Part shown: positions 37,901 through 45,481 of the stretch, piece by piece
Numbering within the stretch: the first letter of the stretch is position 1
Layout of the letters: each line of letters opens with the position of its first letter
From: Lichenicoccus sp963693035
GTDB taxonomy: Bacteria; Pseudomonadota; Alphaproteobacteria; Acetobacterales; Acetobacteraceae
Reading direction: 5' to 3'
Assembly (NCBI GenBank): GCA_963693035.2
Contig: CAXMMQ010000009.1
Location: 293,684 to 357,683, forward strand
Length of the DNA stretch: 64,000 bases
Notes under the pieces: generated by a model
Database searches by the model: none
The model's input: the letters and a program-made list of their open reading frames with translations, nothing else
What the model was told of the DNA's origin: nothing
Program-made: the position numbers and the translations under genes

Positions 37901-38597
37901 GGTGCAGGATCGGCGAGAGGGCGGCATCCACCAGCGCCGTCTGCGCGCGCGGCACCAGCCGCAGCAGCGGGCTCACCGCGTGGCCGGTCGAGACCTGGGT
38001 GAAGCCGGCTTCGTGCGCGAGCACCGCGAGGCGCAGTTCCAAAGCGGGATGCGCCCAGGCATGGATCAGGGCGATGGCGCAGCTCTCGATGCCGTCGGCG
38101 CGCGCCGCCGCCAGTGCCGCGCGGGCGCGCGCCTCGTCCAGCTCAGTGGAGATCGTGCCGTCGGCTTCGGTGCGCCCGACGATCTCCGAAACGCGCCCGG
38201 CCAGCGGCTCCGGCAGCCGGATCGCTAGCGCGAACAGGTCGGGCCGGCTCTGGTCGCCGATGCGCAGCAGGTCGGCATAGCCGGTATCGACCAGCAGCAG
38301 CACCGGCGCGGTCCGGCGCTGCAACAGGGCGTTGGTCGCGACCGTCGTACCAAGCCTGACCTCGGCGACCAGCCCGGGCGGGATCGGATCGGTCTCCGCC
38401 AGCCCGAGCATGCCGGCGATCCCGGCCAGGGCGGCGTCGGCATGGCGCGCCGGATCCTCGCTCAGCAGCTTGGCGGTGCGCAGCGTGCCGGTCGGATCGC
38501 GGGCGACGATGTCGGTGAAGGTGCCGCCACGATCGATCCAGAACCGCCATGGCGCGGGCGCCGCGGACCCCGAAGCCGGCGGCTTGTCCTCGATCAT
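34947..38597 (-). CDS. 5-oxoprolinase, fused HyuA/HyuB type
   Basis: The 1216-residue ATP-dependent enzyme opens 5-oxo-L-proline to glutamate (hydantoinase/oxoprolinase superfamily). ATG 38597 follows a strong AGGAGG and gives the family opening FWIDRGGTFTDIVARDP. The HyuA half contains GFDMGGTSTDVAL and HCFGGAGGQHACLVAEALG. The HyuB half, from about residue 700, contains IALNNPFDGGTHLPDITVI, NAPPAVVRAV and the C-terminal ETPGGGGYG. A longer frame to 39185 runs into the divergent gene and is rejected. It may serve glutathione-cycle or pyroglutamate catabolism. Confidence 0.92.
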   Translation of the reverse strand: MIEDKPPASGSAAPAPWRFWIDRGGTFTDIVARDPTGTLRTAKLLSEDPARHADAALAGIAGMLGLAETDPIPPGLVAEVRLGTTVATNALLQRRTAPVLLLVDTGYADLLRIGDQSRPDLFALAIRLPEPLAGRVSEIVGRTEADGTISTELDEARARAALAAARADGIESCAIALIHAWAHPALELRLAVLAHEAGFTQVSTGHAVSPLLRLVPRAQTALVDAALSPILHRHTAQLAAALPGTRLLFMQSSGGLADAAHFTGCQAILSGPAGGIVGAARTAEAAGMPRIIGFDMGGTSTDVALYDGSFERSYETRIAGLGLRIPVRVPMLAINTVAAGGGSILRFDGTRLRVGPNSAGADPGPCGYGRGGPLTVTDANLLLGRLLPSQFPRLFGPDGGAPLDDRAVRESFDILARAVADATNTPPDAHALAEGFLRIAVDNMANAIREISVRRGQDPRGYALHCFGGAGGQHACLVAEALGMRTVLVHPMAGVLSAFGMALAARVVLREQAVEQALDEAALPGLQALADDLARQAQAALAEQGVLDAAVVRRLHLRRFGSDAVLVVALETMQQIRAAFGRQHRDRFGFAPQTDAIIVDAVAVEAAEPGAEPPFVAAPVRAPGIAPQPVQPVSFRSGGRWWNAGLFDRATLCDGDVVEGPALVSEANALTVIEPDWVATITGRGDLVLTRADSRHDDAAGPAPDDPDPLRIALFNNLFMTIAQQAGSVLQNTAQSVNIRERLDFSVALFDVDGRLVANAPHVPVHLGAMGESVRTVLRRRGTSLRPGDAIALNNPFDGGTHLPDITVITPVFDDALGPPVFFVGSRGHHADIGGITPGSTPAFSHRLDEEGVVIDDFLLVSDHRLREQEFRELLASGPYPARSPDVNVADIAAQVAANEYAARALRAAVAQHGRDTLLRAMRDVMANAEESVRRAIDRIEDGRFDYRMDGGASLRVAVRIDRAQRSAVIDFTGTSAQHPGNFNAPPAVVRAVVLYVFRCLAGDDIPLNDGCLVPLSIVVPPGTFLSPAPGAAVVAGNTEVSQAACVALFAALGRMACSQGTMNNLLFGDAARQYYETICGGTGAGPDLDGASAVQSHMTNTRMTDPEVLERRFPVRLEAFSIRQGSGGAGARRGGDGVVRRLRFLQPMTAVLVSSRREQGPFGLLGGADGATGIQHIERADGTIEAIGGIAQMELGAGDLLCVETPGGGGYGAPA

Positions 38598-38643
38598 TCG
38601 GCCTCCTGTGCGTTCGGGCTCCGGTTGGTCTGCCGTAGGCTGG

Positions 38644-38656
38644 CAGGCTAAGCCTG
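38644..38656. repeat. Short perfect palindrome between oxoprolinase and crcB
   Basis: CAGGCT-A-AGCCTG is a perfect inverted repeat in the 111-base divergent gap. It could be a regulator half-site pair or a small hairpin. No fluoride-riboswitch consensus was recognised in this gap. Confidence 0.25.
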
Positions 38657-38708
38657 TCCACCGGCGCGGGTTCAATCGGATCAGGCTTCGTGCGGCCGGA
38701 GGTGGAGG

Positions 38709-39926
38709 ATGAGCGTGCTGATGATCTCGCTGGTGGCGGTCGGCGGCGCCATCGGCAGCGTGCTGCGCTATCTGATCGGGCTGATGACGGCCGCGGCCTG
38801 GGGCAACGCGTTTCCCTGGGGCACCATCCTCATCAACATCGCCGGCAGCTTCGTGATCGGGCTGGTCGCAGCCGCAACGCTCGAAGGCGGAGCGCTGCCG
38901 GCAAGCCCGGCGCTGCGTGCTTTCGTCATGGTCGGCATCTGCGGCGGCTTCACCACCTTCTCCTCGTTCAGCCTGCAGACGCTCGAGCTGGTGCGCGGCG
39001 GCCGCATGAGCCTCGCCTTGCTGAACGTGGCGGTATCGGTCGTGCTGTGCTTCGCGGCGGTGCTGGCCGGCTACCAGATCGGTGCGAGGCGGCCTGCGCA
39101 GGGCGTGGCCGGCCAGCACCGTGCGGCTTCGATGGGCGAGGTCGTTCTCGCCATCCTGGACCGGCCGGAGGATGCGGGCGCGCAACTGGCGATAGCCGTC
39201 GGGTTGCTGCGCAGGACCGGCCAGGGGACCCTGCGCGCGCTCGCGCTGCCCGCCCGTGCGCCGATGCCGGGCGTTCCGACCGAGGAGGTCTATGAGGCCG
39301 CGCCCGCGGACGACGCCGTGCGCATGCAGGCGCTGCGGCAGGCGTTCGACGCCATGCAGGCCGCCAACCCGTCACTCCGCACCGAGTGGCTGTCCCCACA
39401 TGGCGAGGCCGGCGGCATCGTCGCCGAACTCGGCGCCCGGGCCGACCTGCTGCTGGTGGGACGCCCGCATGGCGGCCGTTCGGCGCGCGTGGTGCACGCC
39501 GCCCTGTTCGATTGCGGCCGGCCGGTGCTGGTGCTGCCGCCGGGCCTCGGCGAGGTCCGGTTCCGGACGGTCGCCATCGCCTGGAAGGAGGACGAGCATG
39601 CCGGCCGCGCCGTGCAGGATGCGATGCCGCTGCTGCGCGAGGCCGGGCGCCGGTGCGTGCTGCAGGCAGGACCGGCGGCCCCGGACGCCTGCGCGCCGCT
39701 GTCCGCCGCCGGCCTTGCTTTCGACGCCCCCGGCATCGCCGCCGACCTGGCGCCGGATACCTCGCACGCCACCGGCACCGCGCTGCTACGGGCCGCGCAG
39801 GCCTGCGATGCGGATCTTCTGGTCATGGGCGCCTATGCGCATGGCGAACTGCGCGAGCGCCTGCTCGGCGGCGTGACCCGCAGCATGCTGCGGCATGCGA
39901 GCATGCCGGTGCTCATGCGGCACTGA
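38709..39926 (+). CDS. crcB: Fluoride channel CrcB/FluC fused to a tandem universal stress protein
   Basis: Residues 1-125 are a complete FluC: four membrane spans, VGGAIGSVLRYLIG, FPWGTILINIAGSFVIG, and GICGGFTTFSSFSLQTLEL with the phenylalanines that line the fluoride pore. A short basic linker (GARRPAQGVAGQHRAASMG) leads without a stop into about 265 residues of two UspA-like folds. These begin GEVVLAILDRP and RFRTVAIAWKEDE and end DADLLVMGAYAHGELRERLL, with the closing strand SMPVLMRH. A separate start within the linker (ATG before GEVVL) has no good ribosome site. FluC exports fluoride; a fused cytoplasmic Usp pair is unusual. Confidence 0.85.
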   Translation: MSVLMISLVAVGGAIGSVLRYLIGLMTAAAWGNAFPWGTILINIAGSFVIGLVAAATLEGGALPASPALRAFVMVGICGGFTTFSSFSLQTLELVRGGRMSLALLNVAVSVVLCFAAVLAGYQIGARRPAQGVAGQHRAASMGEVVLAILDRPEDAGAQLAIAVGLLRRTGQGTLRALALPARAPMPGVPTEEVYEAAPADDAVRMQALRQAFDAMQAANPSLRTEWLSPHGEAGGIVAELGARADLLLVGRPHGGRSARVVHAALFDCGRPVLVLPPGLGEVRFRTVAIAWKEDEHAGRAVQDAMPLLREAGRRCVLQAGPAAPDACAPLSAAGLAFDAPGIAADLAPDTSHATGTALLRAAQACDADLLVMGAYAHGELRERLLGGVTRSMLRHASMPVLMRH

Positions 39927-39943
39927 GCCTGCGAAGCGGTCTC

Positions 39944-40846
39944 CTATGCGAGATGCCCGACATCCACCTCGGCGAAGTTCTTCGAAAGCTGCGACAGCAG
40001 GATCGGGGTCGGCTGATCCATCCCCCACGGGTTCAGCAGCTTGAGCGTCGCCGCCGTCCCCGTCCCGGTCACGCCGTCGAACATGTAGGCGTGGTCCTCG
40101 ACCAGGCTGTTCGACAGGCCGCTCTTGCCGAACGTGTCCATGACGATGAGGTCGCCCGCCAGCACGTCGCCCTGCAACGCTGCGAGAGTCAGGCTGGCCG
40201 GCGCCATGGAACTCGCCGCATGACCGGTCAGCTCCTGCATGGCGATGATCGGGCTGCCGCCAGCGCCGATCACGCCGTAGCCGCCATTGAGGCTGGCATA
40301 GGCATTCTCGAGCACCTGCGGCCAGATCTCCTTCTGGTTTCCCAGCACGTCCTGGGTCGCGCCGTTGTTCACGCAACCAATCGGGAAGCTGTTGTTCACC
40401 GTCTCGGTGACGGTCTTGTACGTCGTGGTGCCGACGGAAGGCAGGCGGCCGTTGACGCCCTCGTAGAGGGTCACAGCTTCGGTGCCGTTGCTGTTCAGGT
40501 GGATCATGCCCGAGATGAAGCTCGGCTTCAGGATCGCGATCTCGCCGATCGAGGAGAGCAGGTAGCAGTCGCCGAGCTGGCCCTGGTTGATGTCGGCGAC
40601 GCTGATCGGCGTGCTGGTGCCGGTTTCCGTCAGATACAGCGTCGGTGTCGGGACGACCATCTTCACGACAGGCGGCTGGATCGCCGACCCCGTGTCGAAG
40701 ATATCGGGATCCGGCAGTGCCGCGGCGGGAGCGAACAGGGAGGCCGGATCGGGCTTGTCCAGCAGGGTGTTGAGTTTCGTCACGTCGTTGATCCTGGCGA
40801 GGCTCGGCCGCGTTGCGGGGCCGATCTGTGAAGCATGTGGAGACAT
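39944..40846 (-). CDS. Calpain-like (family C2) cysteine protease homolog
   Basis: The 300-residue product has the papain-fold triad in calpain order and context. QGQLGDCYLLSSIGEIA carries Cys94 and the oxyanion Gln, EDHAYMFDGV carries His252, and KLLNPWG carries Asn272. No calcium-binding EF-hand or C2 domain is present, and I see no signal peptide or membrane span. The first 80 residues are Pro/Ala-rich and probably a linker or targeting region. Bacterial calpain-like proteases are sporadic and mostly uncharacterised. It is divergent from the membrane-protein/GH13/propeller genes, with 116 bases between starts. Confidence 0.8.
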   Translation of the reverse strand: MSPHASQIGPATRPSLARINDVTKLNTLLDKPDPASLFAPAAALPDPDIFDTGSAIQPPVVKMVVPTPTLYLTETGTSTPISVADINQGQLGDCYLLSSIGEIAILKPSFISGMIHLNSNGTEAVTLYEGVNGRLPSVGTTTYKTVTETVNNSFPIGCVNNGATQDVLGNQKEIWPQVLENAYASLNGGYGVIGAGGSPIIAMQELTGHAASSMAPASLTLAALQGDVLAGDLIVMDTFGKSGLSNSLVEDHAYMFDGVTGTGTAATLKLLNPWGMDQPTPILLSQLSKNFAEVDVGHLA

Positions 40847-40962
40847 GTCCAGATTTAGCGTCCGATGATTAACGGCCGGTGAACCCGCTTGCGCATGAAA
40901 ATCTTCGTTTCACTCGGAGCGTGAATCATCGTTGGATGCAGCCCGGCATCGGGACATGGTGA

Positions 40963-41403
40963 ATGATCGTCGATCTCTCTCTCGGCCTGGACAGTTTCGC
41001 CGCATGCCTGGGAGCGGGCCTGCTTCCCGCCGACCGGCGCATCGGCCCGAGCCTGCGTGTCCTGCCAGCCCTGCCAGCTCTGTTCGGCTGCTGCGACGCC
41101 GGCGCCACGCTGCTGTCCGGCGTCATTGCGCACCGCGCGCTGCTGCTGCCGCAGTCGGCGACCTATCTCGCCTGCGCCGTCCTGCTCGGCTTCGCCGCGT
41201 GTCGCAGCCGGCGGGTGCTGTATGCGCTGCCCGTGCTGCTCGGCCTCGACGACCTGCTGGCACCGGTCGTGCGGGATCCGTTCGGTGCCGCGCTGATGCA
41301 GGGCGCGGCCAGCTTTGCGATGGCGACCGCCGGCGGTGCCGCGGCCGTGCTGCTGCGGCGGTTGCAGGATCGTCTTCGCCCGGCACGCGGAGCAGCCGGC
41401 TGA
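40963..41403 (+). CDS. Small polytopic membrane protein, MntP-like
   Basis: The 146-residue protein has about four hydrophobic spans and begins MIVDLSLGLDSFAACLGAGLL, reminiscent of the MntP manganese-exporter family opening. ALFGCCDAGATLLSG and VLLGLDDLLAPVV place acidic residues within or beside membrane segments. The likeness is suggestive only, and the protein is shorter than MntP. Its stop shares a base with the next start (TGATG), so it is coupled to the GH13 gene. Confidence 0.6.
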   Translation: MIVDLSLGLDSFAACLGAGLLPADRRIGPSLRVLPALPALFGCCDAGATLLSGVIAHRALLLPQSATYLACAVLLGFAACRSRRVLYALPVLLGLDDLLAPVVRDPFGAALMQGAASFAMATAGGAAAVLLRRLQDRLRPARGAAG

Positions 41404-43169
41404 TGGGAGTCGCCCTGATCGCCTGGGGCCGCTTCATCATCGCAGGACAGCGCGTCACCGTTCCGGCGCCGAGTACCGATCCCGACGCCCCCTGGCTTTG
41501 GGACTTCATTGCCGGCGAAGCGGCTGCGCTGCGCCAGGTCGGCTTCACCGCGATCCAGGTGCCCCCCGCCAGCAAGGCGCAGGGAGGTGCCGGCCGCGGC
41601 TGCGACGGCTATGGCGTGTTCGACCTACGCGATCTCGGCAGCAAGCCGCAGCAGGACAGCCTTCCCACCCGCTACGGCACCGCGGAACAGTTGCGGCGCA
41701 TGGTCGCCTGCTGCCACGCCGCCGGCCTGGACGTCTATCTGGATGTGGTGCTGCACCAGGTGATCGGCGAGAATGGCGGACCGGGCGTGTTCCGCTACCT
41801 CGGTGCGGACGGCGAGACCCTGAACGGGCGCGGTGCGATGCATCCTGGATGTTTTCGCGGCGATACCGGCAACCAGGATCCGGTGCCGCCCTTCCGGCCC
41901 GAGGATGCGGTGCCGGCGCCCGGCGACGATTTTCCATTCGGCCGCGAGAAGGTCTACCAGAACTGCCAGCCGCTCCGGTACACGACCGAGGACGCACTCG
42001 ATTACGGCGACTGGCTGTTCCGCACCACCGGCGCCGACGGCATGCGCTTCGACGACGCCAAGGGGACCTGGGCGCCGTTCGTCGGCGAGTTCCTGCGCGG
42101 CCGGGCGATGGCGCGGCACTTTGCCTATGCCGAGTTCTTCGACGGCGATCCCGGTCTGCTCGAGGCGTGGGCCACGGCTGCGCCGATCTCGTCGCGAGCG
42201 CTGGTCGAGGATTTCACCCTGCACTGGGCGCTGCAGGCCGCGTGCGAAAGCGGCAACCCGCGTTGCCTCGCAGGAGCGGGCTATATCGCGCGCAATCCGT
42301 TCCTGGCCTGTACATTCGTCGATAACCCCGATACCGACACCTCGCCGGGCGAGCAGATCGTGTCGAGCAAGCTGCTCGCCTATGCCTATCTGCTGACCGC
42401 GGAAGGCTATCCGTTCGTCTATGGCAAGGATTATTATGGAAGCGAGGTCTGGGAGGGCGCCTACGGGCTGAAGCCGTGGATCGACAACCTGGTCTGGATC
42501 CACGAGACATTGGCGGCCGGAGGTACCGTCACGCGATGGCTCGATGACAGCGTGATCGTCAGTGAGCGCACCGGCGCGCCGGGGCTGCTGAGCGCGCTCA
42601 ACTTCGACACCTGGAATGCGCGCACCGTGACCTGCCAGACCGGGTTCGGTCCGGATGTCGGTCTGCACGACTATACCGGCCGGCACGCCGATATCCGCAC
42701 CGCCTCGGACGGCACCGCAACCTTCACGATCCCGTCGAACGCCTACCAGTCCGGGCAGAGCTACCTGTGTTTCTCGCGCAGCGGCCAGGGTCCGGCTCCG
42801 GTTCCGGTCGCGCGTGCAACGACTCAGAGCTTTTTCGGCGCCGACGACCTCGACATCCCGGCGCTGGGCAATTCGAGCCTCTCGGTCGGGCGGGTCTTCA
42901 GCGATGGCGGCCGGCCGGTGAGCATGGAGCTGCAGATGGGCGCCGGATGGGCGGCCGGCGCGAGCGTGGTGCTTGAAATCGTTGACCCCGACGGAATGCT
43001 GCTCGGCAGCCGGACGATCCGGCACGGCGACGAAACGCCCCCGCTCCTGGTGCGACCGCATCAGGCCGGCTGGTGCACGATCCGGCTTGCCGGCGTCGGC
43101 CTGGCGGGCGTCGTGCCGTTCATCGCCACCGTCAGCTACGAGGCCCCGCTGCATTTCGAAAAGGTGTAG
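41403..43169 (+). CDS. GH13 alpha-amylase-like protein (GH13_5-like) with altered subsite histidines
   Basis: The 588-residue product resembles bacterial liquefying amylases: FTAIQVPPASKAQGGAG, DGYGVFDLRDLG, RYGTAEQLRRMV, and GYPFVYGKDYYG. The catalytic residues are kept: Asp217 in GMRFDDAK, Glu244 in YAEFF and Asp310 in FVDNPDT. Two near-invariant substrate-binding histidines are lost. DVVxNH reads DVVLHQ (114-119), and the NHD of region IV reads NPD, with Pro309. The last roughly 140 residues form a beta-rich domain of unknown kind. There is no signal peptide. It is coupled to the membrane-protein gene before it and lies three bases before the propeller gene. Confidence 0.82.
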   Translation: MGVALIAWGRFIIAGQRVTVPAPSTDPDAPWLWDFIAGEAAALRQVGFTAIQVPPASKAQGGAGRGCDGYGVFDLRDLGSKPQQDSLPTRYGTAEQLRRMVACCHAAGLDVYLDVVLHQVIGENGGPGVFRYLGADGETLNGRGAMHPGCFRGDTGNQDPVPPFRPEDAVPAPGDDFPFGREKVYQNCQPLRYTTEDALDYGDWLFRTTGADGMRFDDAKGTWAPFVGEFLRGRAMARHFAYAEFFDGDPGLLEAWATAAPISSRALVEDFTLHWALQAACESGNPRCLAGAGYIARNPFLACTFVDNPDTDTSPGEQIVSSKLLAYAYLLTAEGYPFVYGKDYYGSEVWEGAYGLKPWIDNLVWIHETLAAGGTVTRWLDDSVIVSERTGAPGLLSALNFDTWNARTVTCQTGFGPDVGLHDYTGRHADIRTASDGTATFTIPSNAYQSGQSYLCFSRSGQGPAPVPVARATTQSFFGADDLDIPALGNSSLSVGRVFSDGGRPVSMELQMGAGWAAGASVVLEIVDPDGMLLGSRTIRHGDETPPLLVRPHQAGWCTIRLAGVGLAGVVPFIATVSYEAPLHFEKV

Positions 43170-43172
43170 ACC

Positions 43173-44936
43173 ATGGCAGTCAGCGTGACGACGCGCTCCT
43201 TCGACGCAGCCCGGACCGGCGCCAATACAAGCGAGACGCTCCTGTCGCCGCAGTCGGTGCGTGCGCGCGGTCTCAGGCAGGCGCGCATCCTGCAGATCGA
43301 GGACGATCCGCGCCTCGAGGCGCAGCCGCTCTATCTGCCCGGCGTCTCGTTCGCGGGCGCCACGCGCGACGTCGTCTTCCAGGCGACCATGGGCAACCAA
43401 GTGCACGCCTTCGATATCGAGACCGGCGCCGTGCTGTGGTCGCGGACCCTCGGAATCCCGATCCGGGGATCGGCGGCGATCGACGCGCACGACATCAACA
43501 TCTCCTGGGGCATCCTCTCGACGCCGGTGATCGATGCCGGGGCCGGCCGGCTCTATCTCTGCTACTGGACCAGCGCCGACGGCACCGCCGGGCGCGGGCA
43601 GCATTTCGCCGCCGTGCTGGACGTCGCCACCGGCGCCGAACTGCATCCGCCGCTGTCGCTCGAGGGGGCGAGCTTCGATCCCGGCGACGGGCTGCCGGTG
43701 CAGCGCTTCCGCTCGATGGAGCGCAAGCAGCGTGCCGGCCTCTGCCTCGCCGGCGACGTCGTGCTGATCCCGTTCGGCACCATCGCCGAGACCGCCACCA
43801 GTGCGCGCGGCTGGATCATCGCGATCGATACGACGACCTGGAACATCGCCGCCACCTGGTGCTCGACCGCGCGCGGCAGCGGCGGCGGCATCTGGATGAG
43901 CGGCGCGGCGCCCGCGATCCATACCGACGGGTCGATCTGGGTGGTCACCGGCAACGGCGACTTCGACGGCGTGCATGATTTCGGGGAGAGCGTGGTGCGG
44001 CTGCGCTATGCGGCAGCCGGATCCGGCCGTGCCGCGAGCCTGGCGGTCACCGGCTGGTGGTCGCCCTGGACCGACGACGCCCGGACCGCAACACCGGACC
44101 CCGATGTCGCGGCGCTGCTGCCGCGCGGGCCGATGCCGTCGAACTTCAGGCCGGTGGCGCATCTGGCGCGCGCGGGCGTCATGCCGTCGGACATGGGTTC
44201 GGCCTGGGGCGACCAGGATCTCGGCGCCTCCGGCATCGTGCTGTTGGAGGAGCTCGGCATCGGCCTGGTCTCGTCCAAGGACGGCATCCTCTACACCGTC
44301 AGCCTGCAGACGCCCGGGGAGACCACGACCGCCGACCTCACGCCGGCGACGACACCGGCCAACTATGCGAGACTGGCGTCACCGCCGATCCTCTACACCT
44401 TCTTCGATCCGGCGCTGTCGCCGGCGCCGGCACGGCCGACCGGCCTCAACACGTTGTCTGGCAACGTCACCCACCACCTGCACGGCACGCCGCTGCTCTG
44501 GAAGAGTGCCCAGCGTGGCTGGATGCATTTCTGCGGCGGTGAGAACGGCAACCTGCGCGCCTGGCAGATCGAGGCGGACCGCTCCTCGAGCTATCTCGCC
44601 TGCAGCGCCGCCTACGCGTCGCCAGCGGCGCGCGGCGGCGGCATGCCCGGTTGGAGTCTCGCACTCTCCGCCGATGGCGGCAATCGCGGCATCGTCTGGG
44701 GAATGATCCCGTATGGCGATGCCAACATGGAGATCACCGGCTCGCGGCTGCTCGCCTACGACGCGGAGGATTTCGCCAGCTTCGAGGGTGGCGGCGGCGA
44801 GATCGTGCCGATCTGGGACTCGCAGCAATGGAACTGGACCATGCTGCATCCGAAATTCAACCGGCCGATCATCGCCGACGGCCGCGTGCTGGTGCCGACC
44901 TATGGCGGCCAGGTGCTGGTGCTGGAACTTGCGTGA
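43173..44936 (+). CDS. PQQ-like beta-propeller repeat protein
   Basis: The 587-residue product is built of repeated four-strand blades with Trp/Gly docking motifs, for example ATMGNQVHAFDIETGAVLW, GWIIAIDTTTWNIAATW, GENGNLRAWQIE, and the final VPTYGGQVLVLEL. This is the fold of PQQ dehydrogenases and BamB, but no signal peptide, haem motif or clear PQQ-binding disulfide is seen, so it may be a binding scaffold. It starts three bases after the amylase-like gene and completes that operon. Function unknown. Confidence 0.8.
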   Translation: MAVSVTTRSFDAARTGANTSETLLSPQSVRARGLRQARILQIEDDPRLEAQPLYLPGVSFAGATRDVVFQATMGNQVHAFDIETGAVLWSRTLGIPIRGSAAIDAHDINISWGILSTPVIDAGAGRLYLCYWTSADGTAGRGQHFAAVLDVATGAELHPPLSLEGASFDPGDGLPVQRFRSMERKQRAGLCLAGDVVLIPFGTIAETATSARGWIIAIDTTTWNIAATWCSTARGSGGGIWMSGAAPAIHTDGSIWVVTGNGDFDGVHDFGESVVRLRYAAAGSGRAASLAVTGWWSPWTDDARTATPDPDVAALLPRGPMPSNFRPVAHLARAGVMPSDMGSAWGDQDLGASGIVLLEELGIGLVSSKDGILYTVSLQTPGETTTADLTPATTPANYARLASPPILYTFFDPALSPAPARPTGLNTLSGNVTHHLHGTPLLWKSAQRGWMHFCGGENGNLRAWQIEADRSSSYLACSAAYASPAARGGGMPGWSLALSADGGNRGIVWGMIPYGDANMEITGSRLLAYDAEDFASFEGGGGEIVPIWDSQQWNWTMLHPKFNRPIIADGRVLVPTYGGQVLVLELA

Positions 44937-45014
44937 TCGCGGCTGGTCTCTGGCGGTTTGGCGAAGACCGCCACATATGACAGGCTGAAACCAGCAGTAT
45001 TCGGGGAGGCAGGC

Positions 45015-45458
45015 ATGGCGTCGACTGCGGCGTTCCGTGGCAAAGCGCCGGGTAGCGGATCGGGCGAGATGTCCAAGCGCACCGAGGCGCTGCGCCCGGC
45101 GATCCTGCTGAGCCGGCAGGAGGCAAGCCATGCGCGGCAGATGCGCAGGCGCGGGCTCGATCCGTCGCAGATCGCGGAGCGGATGGCCAAGCCGCTGGAG
45201 GAAGTCGAAAAGGCGCTGCTGCAGATGCGCATGCCGCGACCCGAGACGACGCGCGGCACGCTCAACGTGACGCTGGCCGCCCATCGCGTCATCCTGCAGG
45301 AAAGACGCGGCGACGAGCCGCTCTGGCAGACCTTCGATCGCATCGTCGACGAGTTCCTGCGTCTGCGCCAGGACCAGGCGGCGCAGCGTGCGACGCGCGC
45401 GCGTCGGTCGGCGGCGTCGGACGCGCCGGGCGCCCTGCCCCGCCTGCCGGGCTTCTGA
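45015..45458 (+). CDS. Small basic protein with HTH-like core, unknown function
   Basis: The 147-residue product starts at ATG 45015 with GGGGAGG seven bases upstream; an earlier TTG at 44958 has none. The middle, SHARQMRRRGLDPSQIAERM then EEVEKALLQMR, reads like a helix-turn-helix of a sigma-like or MerR-type module. The C-terminus is Arg/Ala-rich. It could bind DNA or RNA, but no family is recognised. The next gene converges 23 bases downstream. Confidence 0.6.
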   Translation: MASTAAFRGKAPGSGSGEMSKRTEALRPAILLSRQEASHARQMRRRGLDPSQIAERMAKPLEEVEKALLQMRMPRPETTRGTLNVTLAAHRVILQERRGDEPLWQTFDRIVDEFLRLRQDQAAQRATRARRSAASDAPGALPRLPGF

Positions 45459-45481
45459 TCCACCGCCCGCCCGGCGTCCGA

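Noticed and set aside
35304..38228. A 974-codon frame antisense to 5-oxoprolinase
   Set aside because: It is the mirror of a well-conserved enzyme, with shadow composition and no start-site support.
38598..38708. A fluoride riboswitch before crcB
   Set aside because: I looked for the conserved pseudoknot sequences and did not see them; only a short palindrome and a good ribosome site are present.
41625..44162. An 845-codon frame antisense to the amylase-like and propeller genes
   Set aside because: It spans two genes with good motifs on the other strand and shows no family features.
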